Counted from the stretch's first letter, positions 36,588 to 45,448 are shown. The stretch is DNA of 64,000 nucleotides from a virus (IMGVR_UViG_3300042503_000983:1-64000); one strand, 5' to 3'. Numbers and translations are program-made. The notes: generated from the letters alone by a model not told the origin.

Positions 36588-37597
36588 GTAAAATAGACCT
36601 AGATGATTTCTTATCTCAATTAGATCCAAAGTTGCGTAAAAAAATTACAAGTGGTAACACCATTGAAATAACTAAACAAAAGACCCCCAGTATTAGTTTA
36701 AACAATGCCCTTAAAGGTGGCTTTGGATATGGTCGTCAGGTTCTTATTTGGGGAAATAAGTCTGCAGGTAAATCTTCGTTCTGTTTGCAAATGATTGCTG
36801 ATGCACAAAAGGATGGAAAGGTATGTGCCTGGATTGATGCAGAAGCATCCTTTGATCCAGAGTGGGCAAGAAAACTTGGAGTAGATGTTGACCAACTTAT
36901 TTATTCAAATGCTAGAAGTATGAATGAAATGGTAGATGTTGGAGTCCAGTTAATGAAAGCTGGGGTAGACATTTTAATTGTTGATTCTATTTCTGCACTT
37001 CTTCCTGCTATATATTTTGAAAAAGATTCAGAAGAATTGAAACAGTTAGAAAACACTAAGCAAATTGGTGCAGAGGCAAGAGACATGACGAATGCAGTAA
37101 AGATGCTAAACTATGCTAATAACAATGATAAGCCCACTCTTCTTGTTTTAATTTCTCAACAAAGAAATAACATTGGTGCAATGTTTGCATCACACCAGCC
37201 AACTGGAGGTCATGCCGTTAAATTCTTTAGTAGCACAATTGTTAAATTGTGGTCAAGTGAGTCTGACAATCAAGCGATCAAGGGAAAGATAGTTTCAGGA
37301 GATAAGGTTATCGAATCTAAGATTGGTCGTGTAGTTAACTGGCATGTTGATTTTAACAAAACTGGTCCAGCATTTGTTGCAGGTTCTTATGACTTCTATT
37401 TTGATGGAGAAGGTTCTATGGGGGTTGATAAGGTTGCAGACCTTGTTGATACTGCAGAGCTTGTGGGTGCAATTCAAAAGGGTGGTGCTTGGTATACTGT
37501 TGGAGAAGAAAGACTTCAGGGTAGGGCAAAAGTTATTGAATGGCTAAAAGAAGATCCCCAAAGAGTTTTAGACTTAGAAGCAAAACTAAATGTATAA
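36584..37597 (+). CDS. recA: RecA-like recombinase
   Basis: 337 residues, close to bacterial RecA (~350). Walker A GNKSAGKSS at about 56-64, catalytic Glu in IDAEASFDPEWA, Walker B VDILIVDSIS, and the L1/L2 region with VLISQQRNNIGAMF and TGGHAVKFFSS. It probably catalyses strand exchange during phage recombination or repair, with the nearby Cas4-like and RuvC-like nucleases. The N-terminal oligomerisation helix is present; the acidic C-tail is short. Confidence 0.93.
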   Translation: MSKIDLDDFLSQLDPKLRKKITSGNTIEITKQKTPSISLNNALKGGFGYGRQVLIWGNKSAGKSSFCLQMIADAQKDGKVCAWIDAEASFDPEWARKLGVDVDQLIYSNARSMNEMVDVGVQLMKAGVDILIVDSISALLPAIYFEKDSEELKQLENTKQIGAEARDMTNAVKMLNYANNNDKPTLLVLISQQRNNIGAMFASHQPTGGHAVKFFSSTIVKLWSSESDNQAIKGKIVSGDKVIESKIGRVVNWHVDFNKTGPAFVAGSYDFYFDGEGSMGVDKVADLVDTAELVGAIQKGGAWYTVGEERLQGRAKVIEWLKEDPQRVLDLEAKLNV

Positions 37598-37745
37598 AAA
37601 CTTTTCTGAATACAGGGGAAAATTCTCTTGCCACTCATGCAAACAATTAGTGCTGATTGCAAGATTTTATAGCGAAGATATGAAGCTAACTTGGCTTTGT
37701 TCAAATAGACACATGTCTGAAGTTATTTTAACAAGGGGGGCATAG
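37590..37745 (+). CDS. Small zinc-ribbon protein
   Basis: 51 residues. Cys-His-Ser-Cys near the N-terminus and a later Cys-Ser-Asn-Arg-His could bind one zinc. ATG overlaps the recA stop by 8 bases and the stop overlaps the next GTG, a clear operon gene despite its size. No specific function. Confidence 0.6.
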   Translation: MYKNFSEYRGKFSCHSCKQLVLIARFYSEDMKLTWLCSNRHMSEVILTRGA

Positions 37746-38044
37746 TGAGTGAACGTGCTGAGCTTAAAAGAGCAGGGCTAAAAGCTCACAAGAATTCTGG
37801 TAGAGGTGCTGTCAAAGCTGACGGTAGTGATGATGAATTTGTTGTAGATGTAAAAGAGTATAGTAAATCATTTTCTATTAGCCAAGATAACTGGGCTAAG
37901 ATTGTTACTGATACTTTAAAAGTAGATAGATCAAAAAATCCAGCACTAATGTTAGTAATTGGTGAAGGTAATAAAAAAGTTAGACTTGCTGTTATTGAAT
38001 GGGAAGTGTTTGAAGAATTGAGGAATAATGGAAACAACAGTTGA
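37745..38044 (+). CDS. Possible PD-(D/E)XK nuclease / resolvase-like protein
   Basis: 99 residues, GTG start. The segment SDDEFVVDVKEYSKSFSIS followed by NPALMLVIGEGNKKVRLAVI shows D-x(n)-D/E-x-K spacing (Asp in FVVD, Lys in VKE) of small phage Holliday-junction-type nucleases, with Ser/Ile strand afterwards. The N-terminal basic part would contact DNA. Location between RecA and Cas4-like genes agrees. The catalytic Glu is less certain, so this is a tentative call. Confidence 0.5.
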   Translation: MSERAELKRAGLKAHKNSGRGAVKADGSDDEFVVDVKEYSKSFSISQDNWAKIVTDTLKVDRSKNPALMLVIGEGNKKVRLAVIEWEVFEELRNNGNNS

Positions 38045-38345
38045 ATTATTAAATCAGGTAAATGGATTTAATGAAATATCTGAGCATATGCAAGATGAGG
38101 AATTAACTCAGACTCTTGCTCTTGTTGCAAAGCTTATTTCCAAGCCAGATGTTCCAGCATCAATTGGAGTAGAACTAATTGTAAAACTGCAAGCATACTC
38201 TGCTAAATTTGCAATGCTCGCTTCCTGGTATACTAATGTTAAGAAAGATGAAAGAGCAAAAAAGAATATATACTATTCAGCTAAAGAAGCAACGGATAGA
38301 CTAGTGGATGCATTAAAATATGCAGTTAGGATTAACAATGGCTAA
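38028..38345 (+). CDS. Small helical protein, unknown
   Basis: 105 residues, entirely helical by pattern (ELTQTLALVAKLISKPDVPASIGVELIVKLQAYSAKFAMLASWYTNVKKDERAKK). It overlaps the preceding and following genes (17 and 8 bases). Similar helical proteins often accompany Cas4-like exonucleases in actinophages, but the role is unknown. Confidence 0.65.
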   Translation: METTVELLNQVNGFNEISEHMQDEELTQTLALVAKLISKPDVPASIGVELIVKLQAYSAKFAMLASWYTNVKKDERAKKNIYYSAKEATDRLVDALKYAVRINNG

Positions 38346-39117
38346 AAGCCTTATTAACAAGTTGGTTGAAAAACCAAAGAAGAGTGAAGAGAATTTAATT
38401 GATAGTCAAGCAATTGTTGACAAGATTAAAGAAGGATATGCTTTACAAAGAAAGTCATCTTTTAAAAAGAGAGATAGCTTTACCCCATCAACGCTTACTT
38501 ATGGTGCAGGTAAGTGTCCTAGATTTTGGTATTTATGGTTTGAAGGAAATGAATCTGATGTAAAGACAGACTGGTACTCAGTTGCAAACATGGACAGTGG
38601 TACGGATCGTCATGGTCGTATTGAAAAAGCCATGGAGTCTGCAGGTATCTTGGTAACAAATGAAGAGCGTTTGACTTATCAAGATCCTCCAATTTCTGGT
38701 AGAACAGATGCAATTATTAAGTGGAATGACATGGACATTCTTACTGAAATTAAAACACTTAACGAAGATTCTTTTCATTATCTAAATGTAAAGGGGGAGG
38801 CAAGAAAGTATCACGTTGAACAGCTTCTTATCTATATGAAGATTTTAAAGAAGAGCTTTGCTTTCCTTGTTTATGAATCAAAGAATAGCCATGAGCTTTC
38901 CATGTTCCCTGTTAAACTAAGTGAGCATTACAAAAACTTTATAAACTACTTCTTTGATTGGATGAGAGAAGTTAAGAAAGCTTCTGACGATGGTCTTCTT
39001 CCTGAAAATCCTTATCGTTCTAACTCCAAGGTGTGCAAGGGTTGTGATTTTGAAACAGTTTGTCGCACAAAGCCAAAGGGTGATATTAAGATAGCTCCAA
39101 GGAAAGACCTTGAATAA
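38338..39117 (+). CDS. Cas4/RecB-like exonuclease with Fe-S or zinc cysteines
   Basis: About 259 residues. PD-(D/E)XK core: GRTDAIIKW (Asp), DILTEIKTLN (Glu-x-Lys) and YHVEQLLIYM (QxxxY-like motif IV). Four cysteines frame it: one in GAGKCPRFW near 60 and a C-terminal CKGCDFETVC, the Fe-S cluster pattern of Cas4/AddB-type exonucleases. The ATG at 38338 after TTAGGA is preferred to ATG 38320. Probably generates single strands for RecA-mediated recombination. There is no CRISPR array, so a CRISPR role is unlikely. Confidence 0.88.
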   Translation: MAKSLINKLVEKPKKSEENLIDSQAIVDKIKEGYALQRKSSFKKRDSFTPSTLTYGAGKCPRFWYLWFEGNESDVKTDWYSVANMDSGTDRHGRIEKAMESAGILVTNEERLTYQDPPISGRTDAIIKWNDMDILTEIKTLNEDSFHYLNVKGEARKYHVEQLLIYMKILKKSFAFLVYESKNSHELSMFPVKLSEHYKNFINYFFDWMREVKKASDDGLLPENPYRSNSKVCKGCDFETVCRTKPKGDIKIAPRKDLE

Positions 39118-39403
39118 ATTTTGTAAACTATGCGATAAACAATTTGAAACAAATAATAAGAATCAAATATATTGCTGCTCTGATTGTAGATCTAATGCTA
39201 CTAAGGAAAAAATTTTACAAAGGTATAAGGTTTCTAAAGTAAAGTCTCGTGCAAACAAATCAAGGAAATGTGCTGGTGGATGCGGTATTGATATTAGCAT
39301 TTACAATGATGTTGGTTTTTGCAACATCTGCATGATGAGTAAGAAAAAACTTGATCAAGCTTTAAAAGATATAAAAGGACTTTTTGATTATGAGCAAAAG
39401 TAG
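39110..39403 (+). CDS. Zinc-finger protein, unknown
   Basis: 97 residues, TTG start overlapping the exonuclease stop. Two zinc modules: CKLCDKQFETNNKNQIYCCSDC near the N-terminus and C-x3-C ... C-x2-C (CAGGCGIDIS, FCNIC) in the middle, with a basic stretch between. Looks like a small nucleic-acid-binding protein. Overlaps the next gene by 14 bases. Confidence 0.65.
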   Translation: MNKFCKLCDKQFETNNKNQIYCCSDCRSNATKEKILQRYKVSKVKSRANKSRKCAGGCGIDISIYNDVGFCNICMMSKKKLDQALKDIKGLFDYEQK

Positions 39404-39977
39404 TTGGAAAGATATTGGTAAGCCAAAAAGATTTATGTCAATAGACGCTTCCTCTACTTCTGCTGCCTTTGCAATATTTGAAAACAGTGAATTGGTAAAG
39501 TTTGGAAAGATTAATTTTACTGGAAACGATCATTATAAAAAAGCTGGAGATGCTTGTAAAAAGCTAACTCCATTGTTTAAAACATTTGATGTTGAGGCAG
39601 TTGTAATAGAAAATACTATTTTTGCAAACTCTCCAAAGACATCTATGCAATTAGCACTTGCACAGGGTGCTATTGTTAGTGCAGCATACATTAATGGGGT
39701 GAAGGAAATATATCCATGCGTACCAGTTGCTTGGCAAAACTGGATTGGAAACAAGGTTCTAACAAAAGAAGAAAAGTTTGAACTAAGAAAGAAGACTCCT
39801 GGAAAATCAGAATCTTGGTACAAAGGCAAGGAAAGAGAGTTCAGAAAGAATAGGACTATTAGACTTGTTAATATAGAATTTATGACTGATGTAGATGACA
39901 ACGATGTTGCTGATGCAATTGCAATTGGATGGTACTCTACAAACAACTGGAATAAAATAACTAAACTTGACTCATAA
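39390..39977 (+). CDS. RuvC-like crossover junction endonuclease
   Basis: 195 residues. RNase-H fold with acidic residues in SIDASSTSAAFAIF (Asp), AVVIENTIF (Glu) and DDNDVADAIAIGWY (Asp pair), matching RuvC. It would resolve Holliday junctions or branched DNA before packaging. ATG 39390 is taken over the TTG 6 bases earlier. Immediately followed by a leaderless promoter. Confidence 0.88.
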   Translation: MSKSSWKDIGKPKRFMSIDASSTSAAFAIFENSELVKFGKINFTGNDHYKKAGDACKKLTPLFKTFDVEAVVIENTIFANSPKTSMQLALAQGAIVSAAYINGVKEIYPCVPVAWQNWIGNKVLTKEEKFELRKKTPGKSESWYKGKEREFRKNRTIRLVNIEFMTDVDDNDVADAIAIGWYSTNNWNKITKLDS

Positions 39978-39981
39978 AGGA

Positions 39982-39987
39982 TATAAT
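39982..39987 (+). promoter_or_regulatory. TATAAT box, leaderless promoter
   Basis: TATAAT ends 6 bases before ATG 39994, so the transcript would begin at the start codon. No TG extension. Confidence 0.55.
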
Positions 39988-39993
39988 GATATT

Positions 39994-40146
39994 ATGAAAA
40001 TGTACACTAATGAAAATTGGCTTAGAAAAAGATTCTTAATGGATAAAAAAACTCCAGAAGAGATTGCAAAAGAATGTGGAGTTTCACTTGAAACTATATA
40101 TGTTTATCTTGGTAAGTTTGGATTGAGAAAGAGTAGAAGGAAGTAA
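39994..40146 (+). CDS. Small HTH protein (50 residues)
   Basis: The sequence KTPEEIAKECGVSLETIYVYLGKFGLRK is a classical helix-turn-helix (helix, G-V-S turn, recognition helix), resembling Hin-type or homeodomain-like HTH segments. Basic C-terminal tail. It lies behind a leaderless promoter and overlaps the next start by one base. Might regulate the terminase block or bind phage DNA ends. Confidence 0.75.
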   Translation: MKMYTNENWLRKRFLMDKKTPEEIAKECGVSLETIYVYLGKFGLRKSRRK

Positions 40147-40481
40147 TGGCTGAATACCCATCAGAAGCATTCTTTGTAAATAAGAATGAAGAAAAGATTA
40201 AAAAGATTTTTGAACTTTCTAAAACTGCACCAGCTGGATACAGTATCCTTGCTGCCTGTTTAGATATTACAGAAATGTTGCTAGAAAAGAATGTAGCATA
40301 CGGAAACTCTGCTCTTAATCCTATTCGCATCTTTAGCAACGCAGACGATATGGAGCAGTTAAATGTTCGTATTGATGATAAGTTAAATAGAATTAAAAAT
40401 AAAAAGCTGTATGCAGGTGACAATGACGAAGATGATTTAATTGGATACCTATTGCTAAAGAAGGCTAAAAAGCGTGGCTAA
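40146..40481 (+). CDS. Nucleotide-modification-associated domain protein (Nmad1/DUF1599-like)
   Basis: 111 residues. The pattern EKNVAYGNSALNPIRIF, IDDKLNRIKN and EDDLIGYLLL matches the Nmad1 domain, predicted by others to take part in nucleotide base modification. Activity is not established. Location near MazG-like and terminase genes fits phage nucleotide metabolism. Confidence 0.7.
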   Translation: MAEYPSEAFFVNKNEEKIKKIFELSKTAPAGYSILAACLDITEMLLEKNVAYGNSALNPIRIFSNADDMEQLNVRIDDKLNRIKNKKLYAGDNDEDDLIGYLLLKKAKKRG

Positions 40482-40761
40482 AAGAAAAATTACTTACATA
40501 GATCGTTTTGAAAGAAAGTTTTCTATGGTAACTGAAACTGGTCACGAAGTAAACAAGGGTGACTTAATAAAGATTGTTGGGGAACATGGAGCTACTTTTA
40601 AGTTTCAATGCCTAGTCAAAAATCCTGAAAATGGTGTAGAATGGATAGACTGCTTTCAAATGCTAAAGGATATGTCTGGACCAACTAGGTCTTTTTATCC
40701 TGACAGAGTTAAGGCAGTAAAGAAGAGAGGTAAACGTGTCAAGCGAAGCAGCACTAGTTGA
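40474..40761 (+). CDS. Unknown basic protein upstream of terminase
   Basis: 95 residues with an SH3-like beta pattern (HEVNKGDLIKIVGEHGATFKFQCLVKNPENGVEWIDCFQM) and a very basic C-terminus (KKRGKRVKRSS). Likely nucleic-acid binding. The end overlaps the small terminase start by 26 bases. Unknown role. Confidence 0.7.
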   Translation: MAKRKITYIDRFERKFSMVTETGHEVNKGDLIKIVGEHGATFKFQCLVKNPENGVEWIDCFQMLKDMSGPTRSFYPDRVKAVKKRGKRVKRSSTS

Positions 40762-41260
40762 TCATTTAGATCTTGTTAATAAGGTTGCATCAGAATACCT
40801 AAAAGGTTCAGATGCTTCAGAGATTGCAAAAACTTTAAGTCTTCCAAGAGCAAAGGTAACAGAGTTACTTACTGACTGGAGAGTAATGGCTGCAAACAAT
40901 CAAGCTATTCATGCTCGTGCAAAAGAGGCTCTTGCAGGTGCAGACCAGCACTACTCTTCGCTAATTAAAAAGGCTTATGAAGTTATTGACTCTGCAGATC
41001 AAACTGCAAATCTAACAGCCAAAACAACATCTATTAAACTTATTGCTGACATTGAAAGCAAAAGGCTTGAGATGCTACAAAAGGCAGGTCTGTTAGATAA
41101 CCAAGAGTTGGCAGATGAACTTTTAGAAACAGAAAGAAAGCAAGAAATTCTTATATCTATTCTAAAAGAAGTAACATCTTCTTGCGAAACCTGTAGACCA
41201 AAGGTTCTTAAAAAGCTTTCTCAGGTTAATGAGGGTGGAGTTGTTATAATTGACAATTGA
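40736..41260 (+). CDS. Putative terminase small subunit
   Basis: 174 residues, GTG start. The N-terminal HTH (YLKGSDASEIAKTLSLPRAKVTELLTDWR) is followed by long helices for oligomerisation (residues ~65-145) and a C-terminal CETCRPKVLKKLSQ segment. HTH plus helical oligomerisation region directly before the large subunit is the usual small-terminase layout, which selects packaging sites. Family assignment is by architecture and position. Confidence 0.75.
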   Translation: MSSEAALVDHLDLVNKVASEYLKGSDASEIAKTLSLPRAKVTELLTDWRVMAANNQAIHARAKEALAGADQHYSSLIKKAYEVIDSADQTANLTAKTTSIKLIADIESKRLEMLQKAGLLDNQELADELLETERKQEILISILKEVTSSCETCRPKVLKKLSQVNEGGVVIIDN

Positions 41261-43034
41261 TATTAGTGACTTTATGGAGGCTCTTGATGAGTCACCTTTT
41301 GCAGAAACTCCTGTTGATGTTGTAACTTTTGTTACTGGAGAAAAGTTTTTAAATCAGCCAGACCTATCTGAGTATCAATACACCCTTGTTGAATGTATGA
41401 GTCAAATTTTTGAAGAAAAAGATTTGATTAGATTTATGGGAGAAGAGGCTGGTAAAGAACATTATAAAAAATATACCAAGAGCGAGATTATCATGCAGCT
41501 TGGAAAAGGTAGCGGAAAAGACTACACCTCTACAGTAGGATGTTCTTATTTAGTTTATAAGCTACTATGCTTAAAAGATCCATCAAGATATTTTGGCAAA
41601 CCATCTAATGATGCTATTGATATTATGAATGTTGCTATCAATGCTCAACAGGCTAAGAATGTTTTCTTCAAAGGATTTAGAAGTAAGATAGAAGGATCTC
41701 CGTGGTTTGCGGGAAAGTTTTCTGCTCCAAAAATTGATAGTATTGAGTTTGACAAAGCAATTACCGTTTACTCTGGTCACTCTGAAAGAGAGTCTGCTGA
41801 AGGTTTGAACTTAATGCTTGCAATCCTTGATGAGATTTCTGGCTTTGCAATGGAGTCTGCAAGTGGAAACGATCATGCTAAGACGGCTGATAATATTTAT
41901 AAAGCATTTCGTGGATCTGTTGACTCACGTTTTCCAGACTTTGGAAAAGTTGTTCTATTGTCATTCCCTCGTTTTAAAGGTGACTTTATTTCAACAAGGT
42001 ATGAAGATGTTATTGCAGAAAAAGAAACTGTGGTTAGGTCACATGAATTTATTTTAAACCCTGCCCTATCAGAAGATGATCCTCAAAATAAGTTTACTGT
42101 AGAGTGGGACGAGGATCATATCAACTCATACAAGCTCCCTGGAGTTTTTGCACTTAAGAGACCAACTTGGGAAATTAATCCAACAAGAAAAATTGAAGAT
42201 TTTAAGTTAGCATTTTTTACAGATATGGCTGATGCACTAATGCGTTTTGCCTGTATGCCAACTACATCATCTGATGCATTTTTTAAGAACAGGGAAAAGC
42301 TAGGGATGGCTTTTAAAAAGAATAATCCAATTGATAGTGCAAAAAGAATAGAAGAATCTTTTGTTCCAGATGCAGAGACAACATACTATGTTCATGCTGA
42401 CCTTGCTCAAAAACATGATAAGTGTGCTGTAGCAATATCCCATGTTGACAAGTGGGTAAGCGTACAGTCTTTTAATGGATATGAACAAGTAGTTCCATTC
42501 GTTGTTGTTGATGCGATAGTTTATTGGGAGCCAAGGAAAGAAGGTCCAGTAGATTTATCAGAAGTAAAAAACTGGATCATTAATCTTAGAAGACTTGGAT
42601 TTAATTTAGGAATGGTTACTTTTGACCGTTGGAATTCTTTTGACATTCAAAGAGACTTGACAAGTGTTGGAATTAAAACAGAAACTCTTTCGGTAGCTAA
42701 AAAGCACTACGAAGATCTTTCTATGCTGGTTTATGAAGAAAGAGTTGTTCTTCCTCAAATAGATTTATTACTTGAAGAAATGCAGGAACTTAGAATTATG
42801 AATAATAATAGAGTAGATCACCCTAGAAAGAAGTCTAAGGACCTTGCAGATGCTATGTGTGGCTCAGTATATAATGCAATTAGTCATACAAGAAGAGAAA
42901 AAATTCAGGAAGTAGAAGTTCATACTTATAAGTCTCGTCCAAAGGTTGACAAGGACGATGAAAAAATGGTACAATCGAAACCTGAAATGACAGAAGATAT
43001 TAAAGAATATCTTATGAACTTTAATTTAATTTAG
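41250..43034 (+). CDS. terL: Terminase large subunit
   Basis: 594 residues. Walker A-like QLGKGSGKDYTS near 83-94, Walker B LMLAILDEISGF near 189-200, coupling region, then an RNase-H-like nuclease domain beginning YYVHADLAQKHDKCAVAISHVD with the metal-binding Asp, with later Asp in MVTFDRWNSFD and SKDLADAMCGSV. It powers DNA packaging and cuts the concatemer. TTG start overlapping the small subunit with GGAG upstream; ATG 41274 is an alternative. It lies ~38 kb from the portal gene, away from the classical cluster. Confidence 0.93.
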   Translation: MTIDISDFMEALDESPFAETPVDVVTFVTGEKFLNQPDLSEYQYTLVECMSQIFEEKDLIRFMGEEAGKEHYKKYTKSEIIMQLGKGSGKDYTSTVGCSYLVYKLLCLKDPSRYFGKPSNDAIDIMNVAINAQQAKNVFFKGFRSKIEGSPWFAGKFSAPKIDSIEFDKAITVYSGHSERESAEGLNLMLAILDEISGFAMESASGNDHAKTADNIYKAFRGSVDSRFPDFGKVVLLSFPRFKGDFISTRYEDVIAEKETVVRSHEFILNPALSEDDPQNKFTVEWDEDHINSYKLPGVFALKRPTWEINPTRKIEDFKLAFFTDMADALMRFACMPTTSSDAFFKNREKLGMAFKKNNPIDSAKRIEESFVPDAETTYYVHADLAQKHDKCAVAISHVDKWVSVQSFNGYEQVVPFVVVDAIVYWEPRKEGPVDLSEVKNWIINLRRLGFNLGMVTFDRWNSFDIQRDLTSVGIKTETLSVAKKHYEDLSMLVYEERVVLPQIDLLLEEMQELRIMNNNRVDHPRKKSKDLADAMCGSVYNAISHTRREKIQEVEVHTYKSRPKVDKDDEKMVQSKPEMTEDIKEYLMNFNLI

Positions 43035-43049
43035 TAGAAATGGAAAATA

Positions 43050-44063
43050 ATGAGTAAGAGAGTTCTTTTAACTGGTGCTAGTGGTTTTGTTGGAAGCCAT
43101 GTATTGAGACACCTATTGGTTAACACAGATTGGTTTATTGTTTGTCCAACTACATTTACACACAAAGGTTTGACAGATAGAATTAACGTTGCTTGTGACG
43201 ATTTTCCAGATGCTTACAAACGTATCAAGGTAATTAAGACAGACTTAACAGCTCCAATTTCTCCAGTAACTTATCATGCATTTGGAGAAATTGATTATGT
43301 TATAAATGTTGCTAGTGAAAGTCATGTTGATAGAAGTATTGAAGAGCCTACTCCTTTTATCTTAAACAATGTTTCTTTAATATGTAATCTGCTTGATTGG
43401 GCAAGAGTTTCAAAACCAGAAAAGTTTTTGCATATATCAACTGATGAAGTTTATGGTCCAGCTCCAAAGGGACACGCTCACAAAGAATGGGTAGATCAAT
43501 ACTTCCCAAGCAATCCATACTCTGCTTCTAAAGCAGCACAAGAAAGCATTGCGTTTTCATACTGGAGAACATACGGTGTTCCAGTTGCAATTACAAACAC
43601 AATGAATATTATTGGAGAAACTCAGGATACCGAAAAGTTTATGCCAATGGTAATTAAAAAGGTTCTTAATGGCGATACAATGAAGATACATGCATCTCCA
43701 GAGGGAGAAGTTGGAAGTCGCTTTTATCTACATGCTAGAAATCAAGCAGATGGTCTTTTGCACGTTCTTAAGCAGCACTTCCCAGCCTACGGAGAATCTG
43801 ATGTTCCAGCAAAGTTTCACATTGTTGGTGAAAGAGAAGTTGACAATTTAGAAATGGCTCAGTTAATTGCTTCAGCAGTAGGAAAGCCTTTACGCTATGA
43901 GTTAGAAGACTTTCATTCATCACGTCCAGGACACGATCTAAGGTACGCCTTGGATGGAAAAAAGATAGCTGACACAGGATGGGTATCACCAATGCCACTA
44001 GAAGAATCTATTAGAAAGACAGTTGAGTGGACTCTTAAGCATCCAGAATGGCTTAATTTGTGA
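43050..44063 (+). CDS. NAD-dependent sugar-nucleotide epimerase/dehydratase (RmlB-like)
   Basis: 337 residues, extended SDR. GASGFVGSH near 9-17 binds NAD; STDEVYG near 132-138 carries the Asp-Glu pair of dTDP-glucose 4,6-dehydratases; YSASK near 157-161 has catalytic Tyr and Lys. The C-terminal region with GSRFYLHARNQADG is the substrate lobe. The likely reaction forms a 4-keto-6-deoxy sugar nucleotide, or an epimer. It overlaps the next gene by 4 bases. It probably serves glycosylation of cell surface or virion, together with the glycosyltransferase near 54 kb. Confidence 0.87.
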   Translation: MSKRVLLTGASGFVGSHVLRHLLVNTDWFIVCPTTFTHKGLTDRINVACDDFPDAYKRIKVIKTDLTAPISPVTYHAFGEIDYVINVASESHVDRSIEEPTPFILNNVSLICNLLDWARVSKPEKFLHISTDEVYGPAPKGHAHKEWVDQYFPSNPYSASKAAQESIAFSYWRTYGVPVAITNTMNIIGETQDTEKFMPMVIKKVLNGDTMKIHASPEGEVGSRFYLHARNQADGLLHVLKQHFPAYGESDVPAKFHIVGEREVDNLEMAQLIASAVGKPLRYELEDFHSSRPGHDLRYALDGKKIADTGWVSPMPLEESIRKTVEWTLKHPEWLNL

Positions 44064-45091
44064 AAGAGTACTTAGTTAACAACGACATTTGTTTTGATGA
44101 TATCTTAATGGTTCCACAGTACTCAGAGGTAATAAGTAGATCTTTGGTGGACTTAAAAATGCATACTGGTGGATACACATGGTTAGACCTACCAGTAATT
44201 GCTTCTCCTATGGATACTGTTTGTGAAAAAGATATGGCAATTGCAATTGCTGAATCTGGTGGTATTGGAATTATTCATAGATTTATGTCAGTAAAAAATC
44301 AGATAAAAATGGTTGAACAGGTTTTTAGCCATAAGAATCTTGGACTTCCTGTTGGTGCAGCTTTGTCAACTAACTTTATTGAAGAGCATGTTGATAAGTT
44401 AATTAAAGCAGGAGCTTCAATGCTTTTAATTGATACTGCTAATGGTCATAGTAAAGTAGCAATTGATGCAGTTGCTAGGCTTAAAAACCTTGTTGAAGAT
44501 TCTGTTCATATTATGGCTGGAAATGTTGCTACCGTTGAAGGTTATATTGCATTAGATTCTGCAGGTGCTGATTCTATTAGAGTTGGCATTGGTGGAGGTA
44601 GCATGTGCACAACAAGGATTGTATCTGGTCATGGTATTCCAACACTATCTTCAATTATAAACGTGCGAGAGGCAAAAGATAAGTTTGGCTTAAATGCTGC
44701 TATTGTAGCAGATGGTGGCATTAGAAATACTGGAGACATGGTTAAAGCATTTGCAGCAGGAGCAGACTCCGTGATGCTTGGCTCAATGTTGGCTGGTACT
44801 GATGAATCTCCAGGATCTTTACATTTTAAAGGTGATAAAAAATTTAAAGTATTTAGGGGAATGGCTAGTAAAGAAGCTAATAAAGATAAAGACATTGCAG
44901 TTGCAGAAGGAATCTCTACAATGATTCCATACAAAGGATCTGTAAAAGATATTTTTAAAGATATTAAGGGTGGCATTGGAAGTGGATGCTCCTATAGTGG
45001 AGTAGACTATCTTTGCAATTTATATCAAGAATCTATGTATGTTAGGGTATCGCCACTAACTGTAAAGGAGTCAATGCCACATGGAAAATAA
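44060..45091 (+). CDS. IMP dehydrogenase/GMP reductase family enzyme without CBS domains
   Basis: 343 residues, TIM barrel. Catalytic Cys183 lies in [11 protein letters not shown], with [29 protein letters not shown] and the FRGMAS motif. The C-terminus ([16 protein letters not shown]) looks like IMP dehydrogenase, whereas GMAS and size (no CBS/Bateman insertion) resemble GMP reductase. So it either converts IMP to XMP or GMP to IMP; sequence alone does not decide. GTG start at the preceding stop (GTGA overlap). It would shift purine pools during infection. Confidence 0.85.
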   Translation: MKEYLVNNDICFDDILMVPQYSEVISRSLVDLKMHTGGYTWLDLPVIASPMDTVCEKDMAIAIAESGGIGIIHRFMSVKNQIKMVEQVFSHKNLGLPVGAALSTNFIEEHVDKLIKAGASMLLIDTANGHSKVAIDAVARLKNLVEDSVHIMAGNVATVEGYIALDSAGADSIRVGIGGGSMCTTRIVSGHGIPTLSSIINVREAKDKFGLNAAIVADGGIRNTGDMVKAFAAGADSVMLGSMLAGTDESPGSLHFKGDKKFKVFRGMASKEANKDKDIAVAEGISTMIPYKGSVKDIFKDIKGGIGSGCSYSGVDYLCNLYQESMYVRVSPLTVKESMPHGK

Positions 45092-45440
45092 TGAAGAAAT
45101 AAATGAGCAAGAACTTTCAGAAATGATTGAGTACCTTATTGAACTAGGTGCTATGGAAATTATGGGGTACGACTCTGTATCAGATAATTTTACATACAGA
45201 ATTACTTCAAAGTGTAAAGAGATATATCCAGAACTATATTACTCACACTATGAGGCTGTTGGAGAGCTAGCACAAAGCCTTTGGATGCAAGATATTATTG
45301 ACATAGTATTTACTGAGGGTGAAACAATTGTTGGCGTTACTCAAGAACAGATAGATTTTATAAAAGAAACCATGCACACTTTTACTGATGATGAAAGATT
45401 TTTTCTTGAAACAATTTTATCCCACTACGATCAAAAATAA
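45081..45440 (+). CDS. Unknown acidic protein
   Basis: 119 residues, helical and strongly acidic. Features: a HTH-like winged segment is possible in LIELGAMEIMGYDSVSDNFTYRITSKCKEIYPELY, which looks like a winged-helix wing followed by helices. The end has TFTDDERFFLETILSHYD. Overlaps the IMPDH-like gene by 11 bases. Possibly an ArsR/PadR-like regulator, but this is weak. Confidence 0.55.
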   Translation: MENNEEINEQELSEMIEYLIELGAMEIMGYDSVSDNFTYRITSKCKEIYPELYYSHYEAVGELAQSLWMQDIIDIVFTEGETIVGVTQEQIDFIKETMHTFTDDERFFLETILSHYDQK

Positions 45441-45442
45441 GA

Positions 45443-45448
45443 TATAAT
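45443..45448 (+). promoter_or_regulatory. TATAAT box, leaderless promoter
   Basis: TATAAT ends 6 bases before ATG 45455; no ribosome-binding site present. Confidence 0.55.

Noticed and set aside
38338-39117. Cas4-like protein as a sign of CRISPR adaptation
   Set aside because: There are no cas1, cas2 or repeat-spacer arrays. Many phages use this nuclease in recombination.
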